Source: Methanothrix sp.
GTDB taxonomy: Archaea > Halobacteriota > Methanosarcinia > Methanotrichales > Methanotrichaceae
DNA length: 64,000 bases
Assembly: GCA_029907715.1 (NCBI GenBank)
Contig: JARYLI010000006.1
Location: 52,651 to 116,650 of the forward strand
Direction of reading: 5' to 3'
Shown: piece after piece, positions 25,009 through 33,667 of the stretch
Layout of the letters: every line of letters starts with the position of its first letter
Numbering within the stretch: the first letter of the stretch is position 1
Position numbers and translations under genes: made by a program
The notes under the pieces: generated by a model
Databases searched by the model: none
What the model was told of the DNA's origin: nothing
Seen by the model: only the letters and a program-made list of their open reading frames with translations

Positions 25009-25894
25009 ATGCTCGATCATATCTGTGGAGGTCCTTTCCAGTCCTGCTCATATAAAGCCTGGTCCACCAGATCGTGGTCAGTGGTGCTATGACGAGAACA
25101 CTGAAGATGCCGCCGGCCGTGGACCAGACTCCTTCAAGACCGGTGCCCTCAAAGAACATCCCGAATATGCTGAAGGCCATCGATAATCCCACGGTCACAA
25201 GCCAGAGGAGGAACACATCGAAGATATTCTCCCTGAAGAAGCGCATGCTCGCCCGGATCCCTGATATCGCGCCCAGGGAATCGACCACAATGGCGGGAGA
25301 GAGAACAGCGAGGGCCATGGAGATCACTATGAGTATCAAGCACACTACCAGGATCCAGGCGATTACGAGAGCTACGAGCCCCGGATCTATCTGCTCAGGG
25401 GCCTGAGCGATCTTCGAAAGGGACTCCAGAGATACGAACGGCAGGAAGAGCGCGCTGACTGCCAGAACTCCAAGGGCGTAGATGATCATGCTCAGCAGGG
25501 AAGCTGAGAAGAGCCTGATGCAGTATCTCTTTCCTGCTGCCCACATCTCCCCCAGGGAGGAGAAGCCGGCTGCGTTCGCGCTCCTCGCCATGCCGGTCGC
25601 TCCTGCCGTGAAGAACGAGCTGACGAGCAACGCGAGCACAAAGAACAGCATTATGTACGCTCCTACAATCAATCCTCTCTGCTCGAACGCCTGAATCAGG
25701 TCCTCCGGAGGTACGTTCTCGATGTTCGCGAAGGCCTCGGGCATGGTTCCAAGAATGGAGACGAACAGCACCATGAACAGCAACCCAACAGCGATGACAT
25801 CGAGCACAAAGGGGACGCATATGCCCAGATTGTGTCTCCAGGTTGAGAATCCCCTCCCTATAATCGCTCCGATTTCTTCGTACATACTTGACAC
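24998..25894 (-). CDS. Polytopic membrane protein, DUF7847-like
   Basis: A 298-residue protein with about six membrane segments, including two long glycine- and alanine-rich ones. The pattern (N-terminal IGAIIGRGFSTWRHNLGICV, then several helices with a cytosolic RASMRFFRENIFDVF loop) matches archaeal membrane proteins related to the glycerophosphodiester phosphodiesterase membrane domain. No catalytic domain is present and the function is unknown. It heads the operon that ends in pyrC. A family A mobile element lies 82 bases upstream of its start. Confidence 0.7.
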   Translation of the reverse strand: MSSMYEEIGAIIGRGFSTWRHNLGICVPFVLDVIAVGLLFMVLFVSILGTMPEAFANIENVPPEDLIQAFEQRGLIVGAYIMLFFVLALLVSSFFTAGATGMARSANAAGFSSLGEMWAAGKRYCIRLFSASLLSMIIYALGVLAVSALFLPFVSLESLSKIAQAPEQIDPGLVALVIAWILVVCLILIVISMALAVLSPAIVVDSLGAISGIRASMRFFRENIFDVFLLWLVTVGLSMAFSIFGMFFEGTGLEGVWSTAGGIFSVLVIAPLTTIWWTRLYMSRTGKDLHRYDRAYAA

Positions 25895-25975
25895 ACAGAC
25901 TTCATCCTATTAAATTGCTGCATGGTCCGGGTATGGGAGTATCTGGCGGATATGAGCATTCCCATGCAGCTCACG

Positions 25976-26098
25976 GATATTTGCTCAATATCGTGAGCGT
26001 ACTTGAGTTGCTGATCAAGTGAGGCCCTATCACCGGCCATAGTCGTTTATCCAGAAATCCGCCAAGAGGGCAATTTACCTCAACATATTGAGCATGCT
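25976..26098 (+). mobile_element. Family A MITE-like element, copy 2
   Basis: A 123-bp copy almost identical to 3281-3402, with ends GATATTTGCTCAATAT and ATATTGAGCATGCT. A perfect 9-bp duplication CAGCTCACG flanks it at 25967-25975 and 26099-26107. It lies upstream of the leftward membrane-protein operon in the same orientation as the other two copies. Confidence 0.88.
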
Positions 26099-26167
26099 CA
26101 GCTCACGTATGCTGCGCGGTATCTTTCTCGGAAGGCAGGCTGAAGACCCCCTTCAGAGGAGGTCATA

Positions 26168-26485
26168 CGCCCTTATCCATCTGATAACTTGTCCGCGGAG
26201 AGCAGTCATGCTATGCGCTAATGGCGAGCGAATGAGTGCATTCAATTGGTCGTCGGTTAAGTATTTTATGTAAATATATTGATCATGAAATTTGGCAAAT
26301 TGAGATCTCCCCATAGTGGAGAGTTTGATTCAAATCGGCCGCCTGTGGACTCGAGTCCTGATAGCAGTACTGAGGCGAGATAAGACTATTAAGTCCAATT
26401 CTACACATGTCGATCTTAACCGATGACGCATGGAGTGCATTCAGCAGCGAGCTTGCATGTCTTTCAAGTTGCTGAATAAAGAGCG
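26168..26485 (+). mobile_element. Family B element interrupted by a family C element
   Basis: The outer B copy runs from CGCCCTTAT at 26168 to AAAGAGCG at 26485. Its middle is split at the sequence GAGTGCATTCA by a 188-bp family C element. The outer flanks AGGTCATA (26160-26167) and AAGTCACA (26486-26493) agree at six of eight positions, suggesting an eroded target duplication. The right end of this composite directly adjoins the promoter of the next gene. Confidence 0.82.
26245..26432 (+). mobile_element. Family C MITE-like element, copy 1 (nested)
   Basis: A 188-bp element with ends ATTGGTCGTCGGTTAAG and CTTAACCGATGACGCATG, inverted with few mismatches. The host sequence GAGTGCATTCA is present on both sides (26234-26244 and 26433-26443), an apparent 11-bp duplication inside the family B host. 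It matches 37523-37710 in reverse orientation, also 188 bp. No convincing protein is encoded. Confidence 0.85.
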
Positions 26486-26519
26486 AAGTCACATATAGAA
26501 ATTGCTCGGAGTACTGCAT

Positions 26520-27488
26520 ATGGATCCAGCCACAAAAGCGTACCTGATATCCGTGGGGACTGTGGAGCTCCGGGATTTGACGCCTCATGGACCACCATCG
26601 ACGGCCGGACCTAGCGCGGGTGAGGGCTCGGTCTTCTTCAGCTCCGGCGGGAGGATCGTCCGTCTCACGGTCGCCCCGAGCCCCCTCAGGATCCTGCGTG
26701 AGGGGGATGAGCATATCATAATTGAAGGAGACAGGATTGTGGCCCGTGGCCATCTCGTTGAGCCGCTGCTTCACTGCCCGGCTCAGGCATACATAACTGT
26801 GTCTGAGAGCTGCATTTACGATTGCAGGTTCTGTGCGGTCCCGAAGCTCATGGGACCGACGAAGTCCAAGGAGAAGGTCATCGAGATGGTCAGGCGCGCG
26901 GCCATGACCGGCAGGCTCAAAGCGATCTCGCTTACAAGCGGGGTCGAGGTATCTCCGGAGCACGAGGTCGGGAGGATTGCTGATATAGCTCACGCGCTTA
27001 AAACCTTCGGCGTTCCCATCGGGATCTCTGTATGCCCGACGGAGCGCTCGAACGAGATTCTGAGGAACGCAGGTGCCATCGAGGTCAAGTACAACCTGGA
27101 GACGCTCGACCCTGATATATTCCAGGCGGTATGCCCGGGGCTTTCATTTGAGGGTATAAAGAGCGCTCTCGCAGATGCTGTGGGGGTGTTCGGCAGAAAC
27201 AGGGTCTTCACGAATGTCATAGTGGGATTGGGCGAGTCTGACAGGGTCATCCTCCAGGGAATAGATGAGCTCACGGAGATGGGGGTGATGCCTGTGCTTC
27301 GCGCGGTCTACCCCCATCCGCTGCGCCTGGCAGACCTGGAGATGCGCCGGCCATCCCCTGAAAGAATCCTCCGACTTGCAGAACATCTGCGGATGGCTCT
27401 GGACAGGAACGGCCTCAGAGGGGACTTGCCCCAGACGATGTGCTATCCGTGCACAGGCTGCGATCTCATACCCCACCGGGATCTGTGA
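26520..27488 (+). CDS. Radical SAM protein, biotin-synthase-related group
   Basis: A 322-residue protein. The radical SAM cluster motif CIYDCRFC lies near residue 104, after a 90-residue N-terminal region, and the C-terminus carries CYPCTGCDL, which could bind a second iron-sulfur cluster. The group (biotin-synthase-related, COG2516-like) is found in methanogens with unknown substrate. ATG 26520 is preceded by GGAG at 8 bases. An ATATAG box at 26492-26497 right after the family B repeat may be its promoter, which would make the leader very short. Confidence 0.8.
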   Translation: MDPATKAYLISVGTVELRDLTPHGPPSTAGPSAGEGSVFFSSGGRIVRLTVAPSPLRILREGDEHIIIEGDRIVARGHLVEPLLHCPAQAYITVSESCIYDCRFCAVPKLMGPTKSKEKVIEMVRRAAMTGRLKAISLTSGVEVSPEHEVGRIADIAHALKTFGVPIGISVCPTERSNEILRNAGAIEVKYNLETLDPDIFQAVCPGLSFEGIKSALADAVGVFGRNRVFTNVIVGLGESDRVILQGIDELTEMGVMPVLRAVYPHPLRLADLEMRRPSPERILRLAEHLRMALDRNGLRGDLPQTMCYPCTGCDLIPHRDL

Positions 27489-27799
27489 CGGGTTACTGGA
27501 TGCACATCTCCAAAATCGCCTGCTTTAGCGCTGTGCATCTGAGAGGCTGGCAGCTTCGCTCCTCTTCAAACACAGGAATCAGAATTCGCCTGCTTGGTGA
27601 GGCTCTTCCAGATGTGGCGCTCAGGACTCAAAACCCTCATCACCATATCAGACAGGCCTTCTCATCATCGCGCCGTGGTTTTCAGCCGGGGCTGCTCAGT
27701 ACCTTGAATGTAGGGGGATCGTGATTACTGTATCTGATCACCGGACATCATGCCTCACTGACCATGGGTCGCAAAAGAAAATTGCGCCTCGACCCAATG
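27489..27799. other. Spacer between radical SAM and aldehyde dehydrogenase genes
   Basis: About 310 bases with no credible gene. The motif AATCGCCTGCTT occurs at about 27514 and a relative (ATTCGCCTGCTTGGTGAGGC) at about 27585, a weak direct repeat of unknown meaning. No family A-D element was seen. Confidence 0.5.
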
Positions 27800-27825
27800 T
27801 ACTTGGGCCCAAGTAATTTCTATAC
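27800..27825 (+). promoter_or_regulatory. Aldehyde dehydrogenase promoter with 16-bp palindrome
   Basis: TACTTGGGCCCAAGTA at 27800-27815 is a perfect palindrome. It is followed at once by the TATA-like TTTCTATACC (27817-27825), and ATG 27846 lies about 25 bases further, as for a leaderless mRNA. A dimeric regulator bound to the palindrome would overlap the TFB site. Confidence 0.6.
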
Positions 27826-27845
27826 CATCTTCCTGACATCCTCTC

Positions 27846-29279
27846 ATGTACCGTTCGATGATGCTGATAAACGGGGAGCAGGTTGAGGGTGCTTCCGGCA
27901 GATCTGAGATCATCCATAATCCTGCGAACCAGGAGCCTGTGGCAGAGGTTGTGATCGGGGACGTCAGCGACGCTGTCAGAGCGCTTGAGGCTGCACGGCA
28001 TGCATTTCCAGAATGGTCATCCTCATCCCCGAAAATAAGGTGCAACCTGCTGCATGATGCAGCTGAGATTGTGAGGCAGAGGGCAGATCACATCGCAGAG
28101 CTACTCACAATGGAGATGGGGAAGCCGATCAGGGACTCCAGGAGGGAGGTTCTGTCCGCGGCTGACTCCCTCGATTACTTCGCGGAGGAGGGGCTGAGAA
28201 ACACCGGAGACTGGATCGCCACAGGCGATACCAGGAGCATAGTGACAAAACAGCCCATCGGTGTTGTGTCCCTCATAACACCCTGGAACTATCCCGTGGA
28301 GCTGCTCGCCTGGAAGGCCGGCCCGGCGCTCGCTGCAGGATGCACAGCTGTGGCGAAGCCCTCGAGCCTGGCGCCAGTCGCTGCCACCGAGTTCATAATG
28401 GCCATCAACGATGCAGGACTTCCGCCAGGTGTGCTGAACATCGTCCACGGATCCGGGGACACAGTCGGCGCCGAGCTTGTGACGAATCCGATATCGAGAA
28501 AGATCTCATTCACAGGAGAGACCTCGACAGGGAGATGGATCATGGAGGCTGCGGCCAGGCATCTCAAGAGGGTATCTCTCGAGCTAGGCGGGCATGCGCC
28601 CATGATCGTCTTCGATGATGCAGATATCGATGCAGCAGCAGGCGCATGCGTGAGAAGAGCCTTCGGGAACATGGGCCAGGTCTGCATATCCGTGAACCGG
28701 GTTTATGTGGATGATGCGATCGCGGATGATTTTACAGAGAAAGTGATTCGAAGAACGCTGGATCTCAGAATCGGAAACCCGCTCGATCCGGAAGTGGATC
28801 TGGGGCCGATGGTGAGCGGGGCCCAGCGGAGAAAGACCGTGGAGCACATAGAGGATGCGCTCCGGAAGGGCGCCAGGCTCCTCTGCGGCGGGCGCGAGCC
28901 AGAGGGAGATCTCTTCGCTAAAGGTTACTATTTCATGCCAACAGTGCTCAGCGACGTCGATCACACGATGAGGATGATGAGAGAGGAGACCTTCGGGCCT
29001 GTCGCTCCGATCATGCGGTTTAGTGGTGAGGAGGAGGCTGTCAGGCTCGCGAACGATACAGAATACGGACTTGCAGCTTACATATACACAGACAGCATGC
29101 GGAGAGCGATTCGCATATCTGAAAGGATCGAGGCGGGAAGCATCGGCGTGAATGTCGGAAGCGTTATAGACCACCATGCTCCCTTCGGCGGGTGGAAGCA
29201 GAGCGGCATCGGCAGGGAACTCTCTCACAGAGGCCTTGAAGAGTACATGGAGATAAAGCACATAAGGCTTGGGCTCTGA
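27846..29279 (+). CDS. NAD(P)-dependent aldehyde dehydrogenase
   Basis: A 477-residue member of the aldehyde dehydrogenase superfamily, closest in appearance to succinate-semialdehyde and related dehydrogenases. Key residues are in place: TPWNYPV near residue 142, the general base in LELGGHAP, the catalytic cysteine in GQVCISVNRV (near residue 280) and EETFGPVAP. It would oxidise an aldehyde to its acid in the cytoplasm. The predicted mRNA is leaderless and preceded by a palindrome. The K+ channel gene follows after 12 bases and truD after that, forming a mixed operon. Confidence 0.93.
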   Translation: MYRSMMLINGEQVEGASGRSEIIHNPANQEPVAEVVIGDVSDAVRALEAARHAFPEWSSSSPKIRCNLLHDAAEIVRQRADHIAELLTMEMGKPIRDSRREVLSAADSLDYFAEEGLRNTGDWIATGDTRSIVTKQPIGVVSLITPWNYPVELLAWKAGPALAAGCTAVAKPSSLAPVAATEFIMAINDAGLPPGVLNIVHGSGDTVGAELVTNPISRKISFTGETSTGRWIMEAAARHLKRVSLELGGHAPMIVFDDADIDAAAGACVRRAFGNMGQVCISVNRVYVDDAIADDFTEKVIRRTLDLRIGNPLDPEVDLGPMVSGAQRRKTVEHIEDALRKGARLLCGGREPEGDLFAKGYYFMPTVLSDVDHTMRMMREETFGPVAPIMRFSGEEEAVRLANDTEYGLAAYIYTDSMRRAIRISERIEAGSIGVNVGSVIDHHAPFGGWKQSGIGRELSHRGLEEYMEIKHIRLGL

Positions 29280-29291
29280 AGTATCTCCTGA

Positions 29292-30947
29292 ATGACCGAT
29301 AGCGTGGGCTCCAGAGGCGCTGCCAGAGCTGTGCTATTCGCGATCGCGGTGGTGGCTGCATACAGCGCTATCTACATGATTCTCATGAGGCATGAGGGCA
29401 GGCCGGAGCTTGCACAACCGGTAAACGCGGTCTACTGGGTCATAATGACCATGACGACCGTCGGCTACGGGGACATCGTCTTCAGGAGCCATGTGGGGTA
29501 CCTCTTCAGCATCGCCGTGAGTCTGACGGGCATAGTCATGCTGTTCGCTTTCGTTCTTCCGGGCCTGGTGACGCCCTGGTTTGAGCGTCTTGGACGAGAG
29601 CTTCCTGAAAGGGTGCCGGAGGGGATGAGAGATCACATTTTGATCTGTGGCTACGGCCCGATGGTCGAGAGGCTGACCGAGAGACTTGATGAGATGGGGA
29701 TCCAGTTTGCGATAGTTGAGAGCAGGGAGTCCGTGGCGAGAGGAATCTTCAAAAGGTACACGACCGTCTGGGGGGACCCCTCCGACGTGCAGGTTTTGAG
29801 AAACGCGGGCATATCAACTGCCAGGATGGTCATGGTGAACTACACAGATGAGGTCAATGCGGACATAGTTCTGACGGTCAGGGAGGTATCAGGAGTCGAG
29901 ATAATCGCGATGGTCGAGGATCTGAGGCACTCGAGGTTCCTGAGCTATGCCGGCGCCTCCCGGGTTCTCTCGCCAAAGACGATGCTGGGAACGTTCGTAG
30001 CGCAGATATCAACACCATCCTGCGGTGAGTGCGTGTTTCCCGGGGCGGTCCAGCTCTTCGGCATGCTGAGCCTGGCTGAGGTGCCTGTGTTTCCCGGCAG
30101 CCCTCTTGCTGGAAGAGCCATCTCGGATCCCCTCCTGATCCAGACTGGCGCTGCTGTTGTCGGGATCTGGAGGAGGGGCGGGTTCACGCCCAGGCCGGCG
30201 GGGAGCGATATTCTGTCCAGCGGCACAGTCATTCTTGCGGTTGGGGATTCCGAGCAGCTCATGCGTCTCAGGCTGCTGGCCGCTGGAGATGAGAGCACGA
30301 GGAGGTTTCTCGTCATAGGCTATGGTGATGTGGGGCAGAGGCTGGTCCGGGTCCTTTGCGAGCACGGGATCAGGCCTGTGGTTGTTGACAGGCGGGATCT
30401 GACCACAGACCGGTTCGAGCATGTCAGGGGCGATGGATACTCAGAGGATGCGCTCATCAGGGCCGGCATAAAGGACGCATCATGCATAATGGTCATGCTG
30501 AACAACGATCATGATGCGATATACGCGACACTTGTCGCGAGGAACCTGAGCCCGGATGCGTTCATAATAGCAAGAGCAAACCATCTTCTCTCCACAGAGA
30601 AGCTTTACAGGGCTGGAGCAGACTATGTGGCATCGGTGCCGCTGGTTGCTAGCAAGATGCTTCTCACCATGGTCACCCCGGCGAGCGAGGATCTGACGAT
30701 ACTGTACGAGGGGCTGGAGCTCAGGAGGTATGAGGTTCGCAGGAGATCTGCCATGGCGCACCGGACCCTGAAAGATTTGGCGCTCATAGAGCGTTTCGGC
30801 TGCACTGCTGTGGCAATCGATCGGGCAGGCGATGCGATACTGGCCCTCTCAGGAGGGACCGAGATCCTGCCGGGAGATGTGCTGGTGCTCCTTGGACCGC
30901 CGGGATCGATGGACAGATTCAGCCAGGTATTCGGGGATGGAGGATAG
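29292..30947 (+). CDS. K+ channel with two RCK/TrkA-type domains
   Basis: A 551-residue potassium channel. Two membrane helices (about residues 10-32 and 73-95) flank the pore helix with selectivity filter TVGYGD. The first RCK nucleotide-binding domain begins at HILICGYGPM, and after its C-terminal subdomain a second begins at RRFLVIGYGDVGQRL, followed by another C-terminal subdomain. This resembles MthK but with tandem regulatory domains in one chain. Ca2+ or nucleotides would gate it. It lies between the aldehyde dehydrogenase gene and truD on one transcript. Confidence 0.9.
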   Translation: MTDSVGSRGAARAVLFAIAVVAAYSAIYMILMRHEGRPELAQPVNAVYWVIMTMTTVGYGDIVFRSHVGYLFSIAVSLTGIVMLFAFVLPGLVTPWFERLGRELPERVPEGMRDHILICGYGPMVERLTERLDEMGIQFAIVESRESVARGIFKRYTTVWGDPSDVQVLRNAGISTARMVMVNYTDEVNADIVLTVREVSGVEIIAMVEDLRHSRFLSYAGASRVLSPKTMLGTFVAQISTPSCGECVFPGAVQLFGMLSLAEVPVFPGSPLAGRAISDPLLIQTGAAVVGIWRRGGFTPRPAGSDILSSGTVILAVGDSEQLMRLRLLAAGDESTRRFLVIGYGDVGQRLVRVLCEHGIRPVVVDRRDLTTDRFEHVRGDGYSEDALIRAGIKDASCIMVMLNNDHDAIYATLVARNLSPDAFIIARANHLLSTEKLYRAGADYVASVPLVASKMLLTMVTPASEDLTILYEGLELRRYEVRRRSAMAHRTLKDLALIERFGCTAVAIDRAGDAILALSGGTEILPGDVLVLLGPPGSMDRFSQVFGDGG

Positions 30948-30948
30948 G

Positions 30949-32247
30949 ATGCAGGGACTCCTTCCAGCGCCTGAGCGTGATAAAGCTTTAGGCATGGAGA
31001 TCTACGTCACCAGAACTCCAGGCATCGGCGGGGTCATACGCCAGAGCCCGGAGGATTTTATCGTCGAGGAGATCTTCGATGATGATCATTACGAGGGCGG
31101 AAGGTATCTTGTCATAGAGGTTGAGAAGCGGGACTGGGATACGCACAAGCTTGTGAGGGAGATCTCGAGGGCTCTCAGGATAAGCCAGAGGAGGATCAGC
31201 TTCGCAGGCACCAAGGACAAGAGGGCGGTCACGAGGCAGAGGATGGCGATCATGAACCTCGATGAAGAGGCGCTGAGGGATCTGAGAATCCCGGATCTCA
31301 GGATCTCTGTTCTTGGAAGAACAAACAGGCCTCTTGGCCTTGGCGATCTGAAGGGTAACCGCTTCAGGATTGTGATAAGAGACATCTTTCTCGATGGAGA
31401 TTCAGCGAGGGAGCGCATGGAGCGCATAACCTCTGAGATATCAGAGATGGGAGGCGTTCCCAACTACTTCGGTGTGCAGAGGTTCGGCGAGACCAGGCCT
31501 GTGACGCATCTTGTCGGAGAGGCCATCGTAAGAGGGGATCTGGAGCGGGCGGTTTTCACATATCTCGCGATGCCATTTCCCGATGAGCCCGAGGGGACAA
31601 GAGCAGCGCGTGAGGAGCTCTGGGAGTCAGGGGATGTGAGATCCGCGCTCAGGAGATACCCGAGACATCTCACATACGAGCTGGCGATGCTGAACCATCT
31701 GGTTTCCAGCCCCGGGGATCATGCAGGCGCCTTCAGGGTTCTCCCCGAGAACCTGAGGAGAATGTTCGTTCACGCATACCAGTCGTATCTCTTCAACAGA
31801 ATGCTCAGCATGCGCCTGCGAAGATGTCTCACATTCGAGCCGGTGGAGGGGGATATCGTCTGCTTCTCGAGGAACGGGATGCCGGATGTTAGCAGAACAG
31901 AGAAGGTGACATCTGAGAACATCGAGGCTGTGAGGAGGCTGTTCGATAGAGGACGCGCGTTTGTCACCCTCCCTCTCATCGGATACGAGTCAGAGCTCGC
32001 TGATGGGGAGCAGGGCGAGATCGAGCGTGGCCTACTGGAATCTGAGGGGATAGCCAGGGAGAGCTTCTCAGTGGATGTCTGCCCGGATCTGGGCTCACGC
32101 GGCGCAAGAAGACCGGCTCTTCTGCGGGTTGATCCGCTGTTTGCTCTCGAAGAGGAGAGCGCCTGCATTCAGTTTTCCCTGCCTCCCGGATCGTATGCCA
32201 CGGTGGTGCTGAGGGAGTACATGAAGGATACCGGGGAGAGCAACTGA
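30949..32247 (+). CDS. truD: tRNA pseudouridine(13) synthase TruD
   Basis: A 432-residue enzyme that isomerises U13 of tRNA, containing the catalytic Asp in FAGTKDKRAVTRQ (near residue 84) and the archaeal-length TRUD insertion domain in the middle. GVPNYFGVQRFG is the conserved segment near residue 170. ATG 30949 lies one base after the stop of the channel gene with GGAGG 5 bases upstream. It is the last gene of the aldehyde dehydrogenase transcript. Confidence 0.94.
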   Translation: MQGLLPAPERDKALGMEIYVTRTPGIGGVIRQSPEDFIVEEIFDDDHYEGGRYLVIEVEKRDWDTHKLVREISRALRISQRRISFAGTKDKRAVTRQRMAIMNLDEEALRDLRIPDLRISVLGRTNRPLGLGDLKGNRFRIVIRDIFLDGDSARERMERITSEISEMGGVPNYFGVQRFGETRPVTHLVGEAIVRGDLERAVFTYLAMPFPDEPEGTRAAREELWESGDVRSALRRYPRHLTYELAMLNHLVSSPGDHAGAFRVLPENLRRMFVHAYQSYLFNRMLSMRLRRCLTFEPVEGDIVCFSRNGMPDVSRTEKVTSENIEAVRRLFDRGRAFVTLPLIGYESELADGEQGEIERGLLESEGIARESFSVDVCPDLGSRGARRPALLRVDPLFALEEESACIQFSLPPGSYATVVLREYMKDTGESN

Positions 32248-32341
32248 TATATCACAGGAGGGTGCTCCTGGGGATATCCTGGCGCTGACAGACATATCGC
32301 GCCCGTTGTCCATGGCGCTGCCGCAAAACCAGGGATCGAGC

Positions 32342-33586
32342 ATGAACATCTTATCTGCAGGAAGACGGACCAGGCAGAGGTACCTGGGGGACAGGGGTCT
32401 AATCGCGCTCATATCGCTGCTGAGCGCCTTTGTCCCGCTATCGACAGACCTGTATCTCCCCGCGCTTCCTGGAATGGCAGATTACTTTGGCGTATCTTCA
32501 GACCTTGCGAACCTCACCCTCGTCATGTTCTTCCTCTCATTCGGCGCAGGCACCCTCCTCTGGGGGCCGCTCAGCGATAGGTATGGCCGCAGGCCGATGC
32601 TCCTGATAGGTCTCTCCATCTATTCAGCGGCCAGCCTTGGCTGCGCGTTATCCGTGGACATATACCAGCTGATAGCGTTTCGCATTCTGGAGGCCATCGG
32701 TGGCAGCAGCGGGTTTGCCGTGGCCACTGCCATGATCAAGGACGTGTACGATGTCAGCAGCAGGGAGCCCATCCTGGCAGTGGTGCAGACAATGGTCCTG
32801 ATATCTCCGGTATCAGCGCCTGTTATCGGCGCCATCCTGCTCAGATTCACCACATGGCGTGGGCTCTTTGGAGCTCTGGCGTTCATAGGGCTCCTGGCAC
32901 TTGCGGGAAGCATTGCTCTCCAGGAGACGCTGCATGATCGCAACGAAGGCTCGCTGATTCATGCGCTGGGAAGGCTGTATGTGGTTGCCAGGAACCCGGC
33001 GTTCGCATCGCTTCTGGCCCTCTTCTCTCTGCCAGCCATCTCAGCGATGGCATTCATCGCATCGTCATCATACATATACATCAGAGGCTTCGGGCTGAGC
33101 GAGCTTGCCTACAGCTACTTCTTCGCGTTCAACGCAATCGGGATGATCTCTGCTCCAACAATCTACCTGAAGCTCTCAAGAAGGATGTCTCGCAGATCGT
33201 TTGTGACGATATGCTTTGGTGTGATGATCCTGAGCGGGATGCTTATTGTAATTCTGGGAACCCGCAGCCCCTGGCTATTTGCAGCAGCGCTACTGCCAGC
33301 AACAATCGCCGCAGGGGCTGTTCGCACACCAGGGACCAACCTGATGCTCGAGCAGCAGAGGGAGGATACAGGATCCGCCGCTGCTCTGATGAGCTGCGCC
33401 GGGATAACAGCAGGAAGCATCGGCATGTCCCTGATATCCATGAATCGGGGTAACATGATCCCTGTTCTTGGGATGATGTATGTGCTCATCGGGATGATCT
33501 GTGCGACTTTGTGGCTTTACATCTCGCAGAGACCCTACGTGACGCGCATTCCTGACAGGTGCGCCGCCGGGGCAGCCGCCGGTTGA
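32342..33586 (+). CDS. MFS drug exporter of the Bcr/CflA type
   Basis: A 414-residue major facilitator protein with twelve predicted membrane segments. The first helix ends in STDLYLPALPGM, the pattern of the Bcr/CflA branch, and loop 2-3 has the MFS motif GPLSDRYGRRPML. Such exporters expel antibiotics or small metabolites by proton antiport. ATG 32342 follows AGGGATCGAGC; ATG 32312 is an alternative start. A TATA-like GATATATC at 32249 and a small AGGAG/CTCCT hairpin lie upstream, so it probably has its own promoter. Confidence 0.88.
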   Translation: MNILSAGRRTRQRYLGDRGLIALISLLSAFVPLSTDLYLPALPGMADYFGVSSDLANLTLVMFFLSFGAGTLLWGPLSDRYGRRPMLLIGLSIYSAASLGCALSVDIYQLIAFRILEAIGGSSGFAVATAMIKDVYDVSSREPILAVVQTMVLISPVSAPVIGAILLRFTTWRGLFGALAFIGLLALAGSIALQETLHDRNEGSLIHALGRLYVVARNPAFASLLALFSLPAISAMAFIASSSYIYIRGFGLSELAYSYFFAFNAIGMISAPTIYLKLSRRMSRRSFVTICFGVMILSGMLIVILGTRSPWLFAAALLPATIAAGAVRTPGTNLMLEQQREDTGSAAALMSCAGITAGSIGMSLISMNRGNMIPVLGMMYVLIGMICATLWLYISQRPYVTRIPDRCAAGAAAG

Positions 33587-33667
33587 GATGTGAGAGTTTT
33601 CCTGAGGCTTGGAACCCAGATAAACTCTGTGATGACGTTTGAGATGAATCTGATCAGCGGAATGGCT

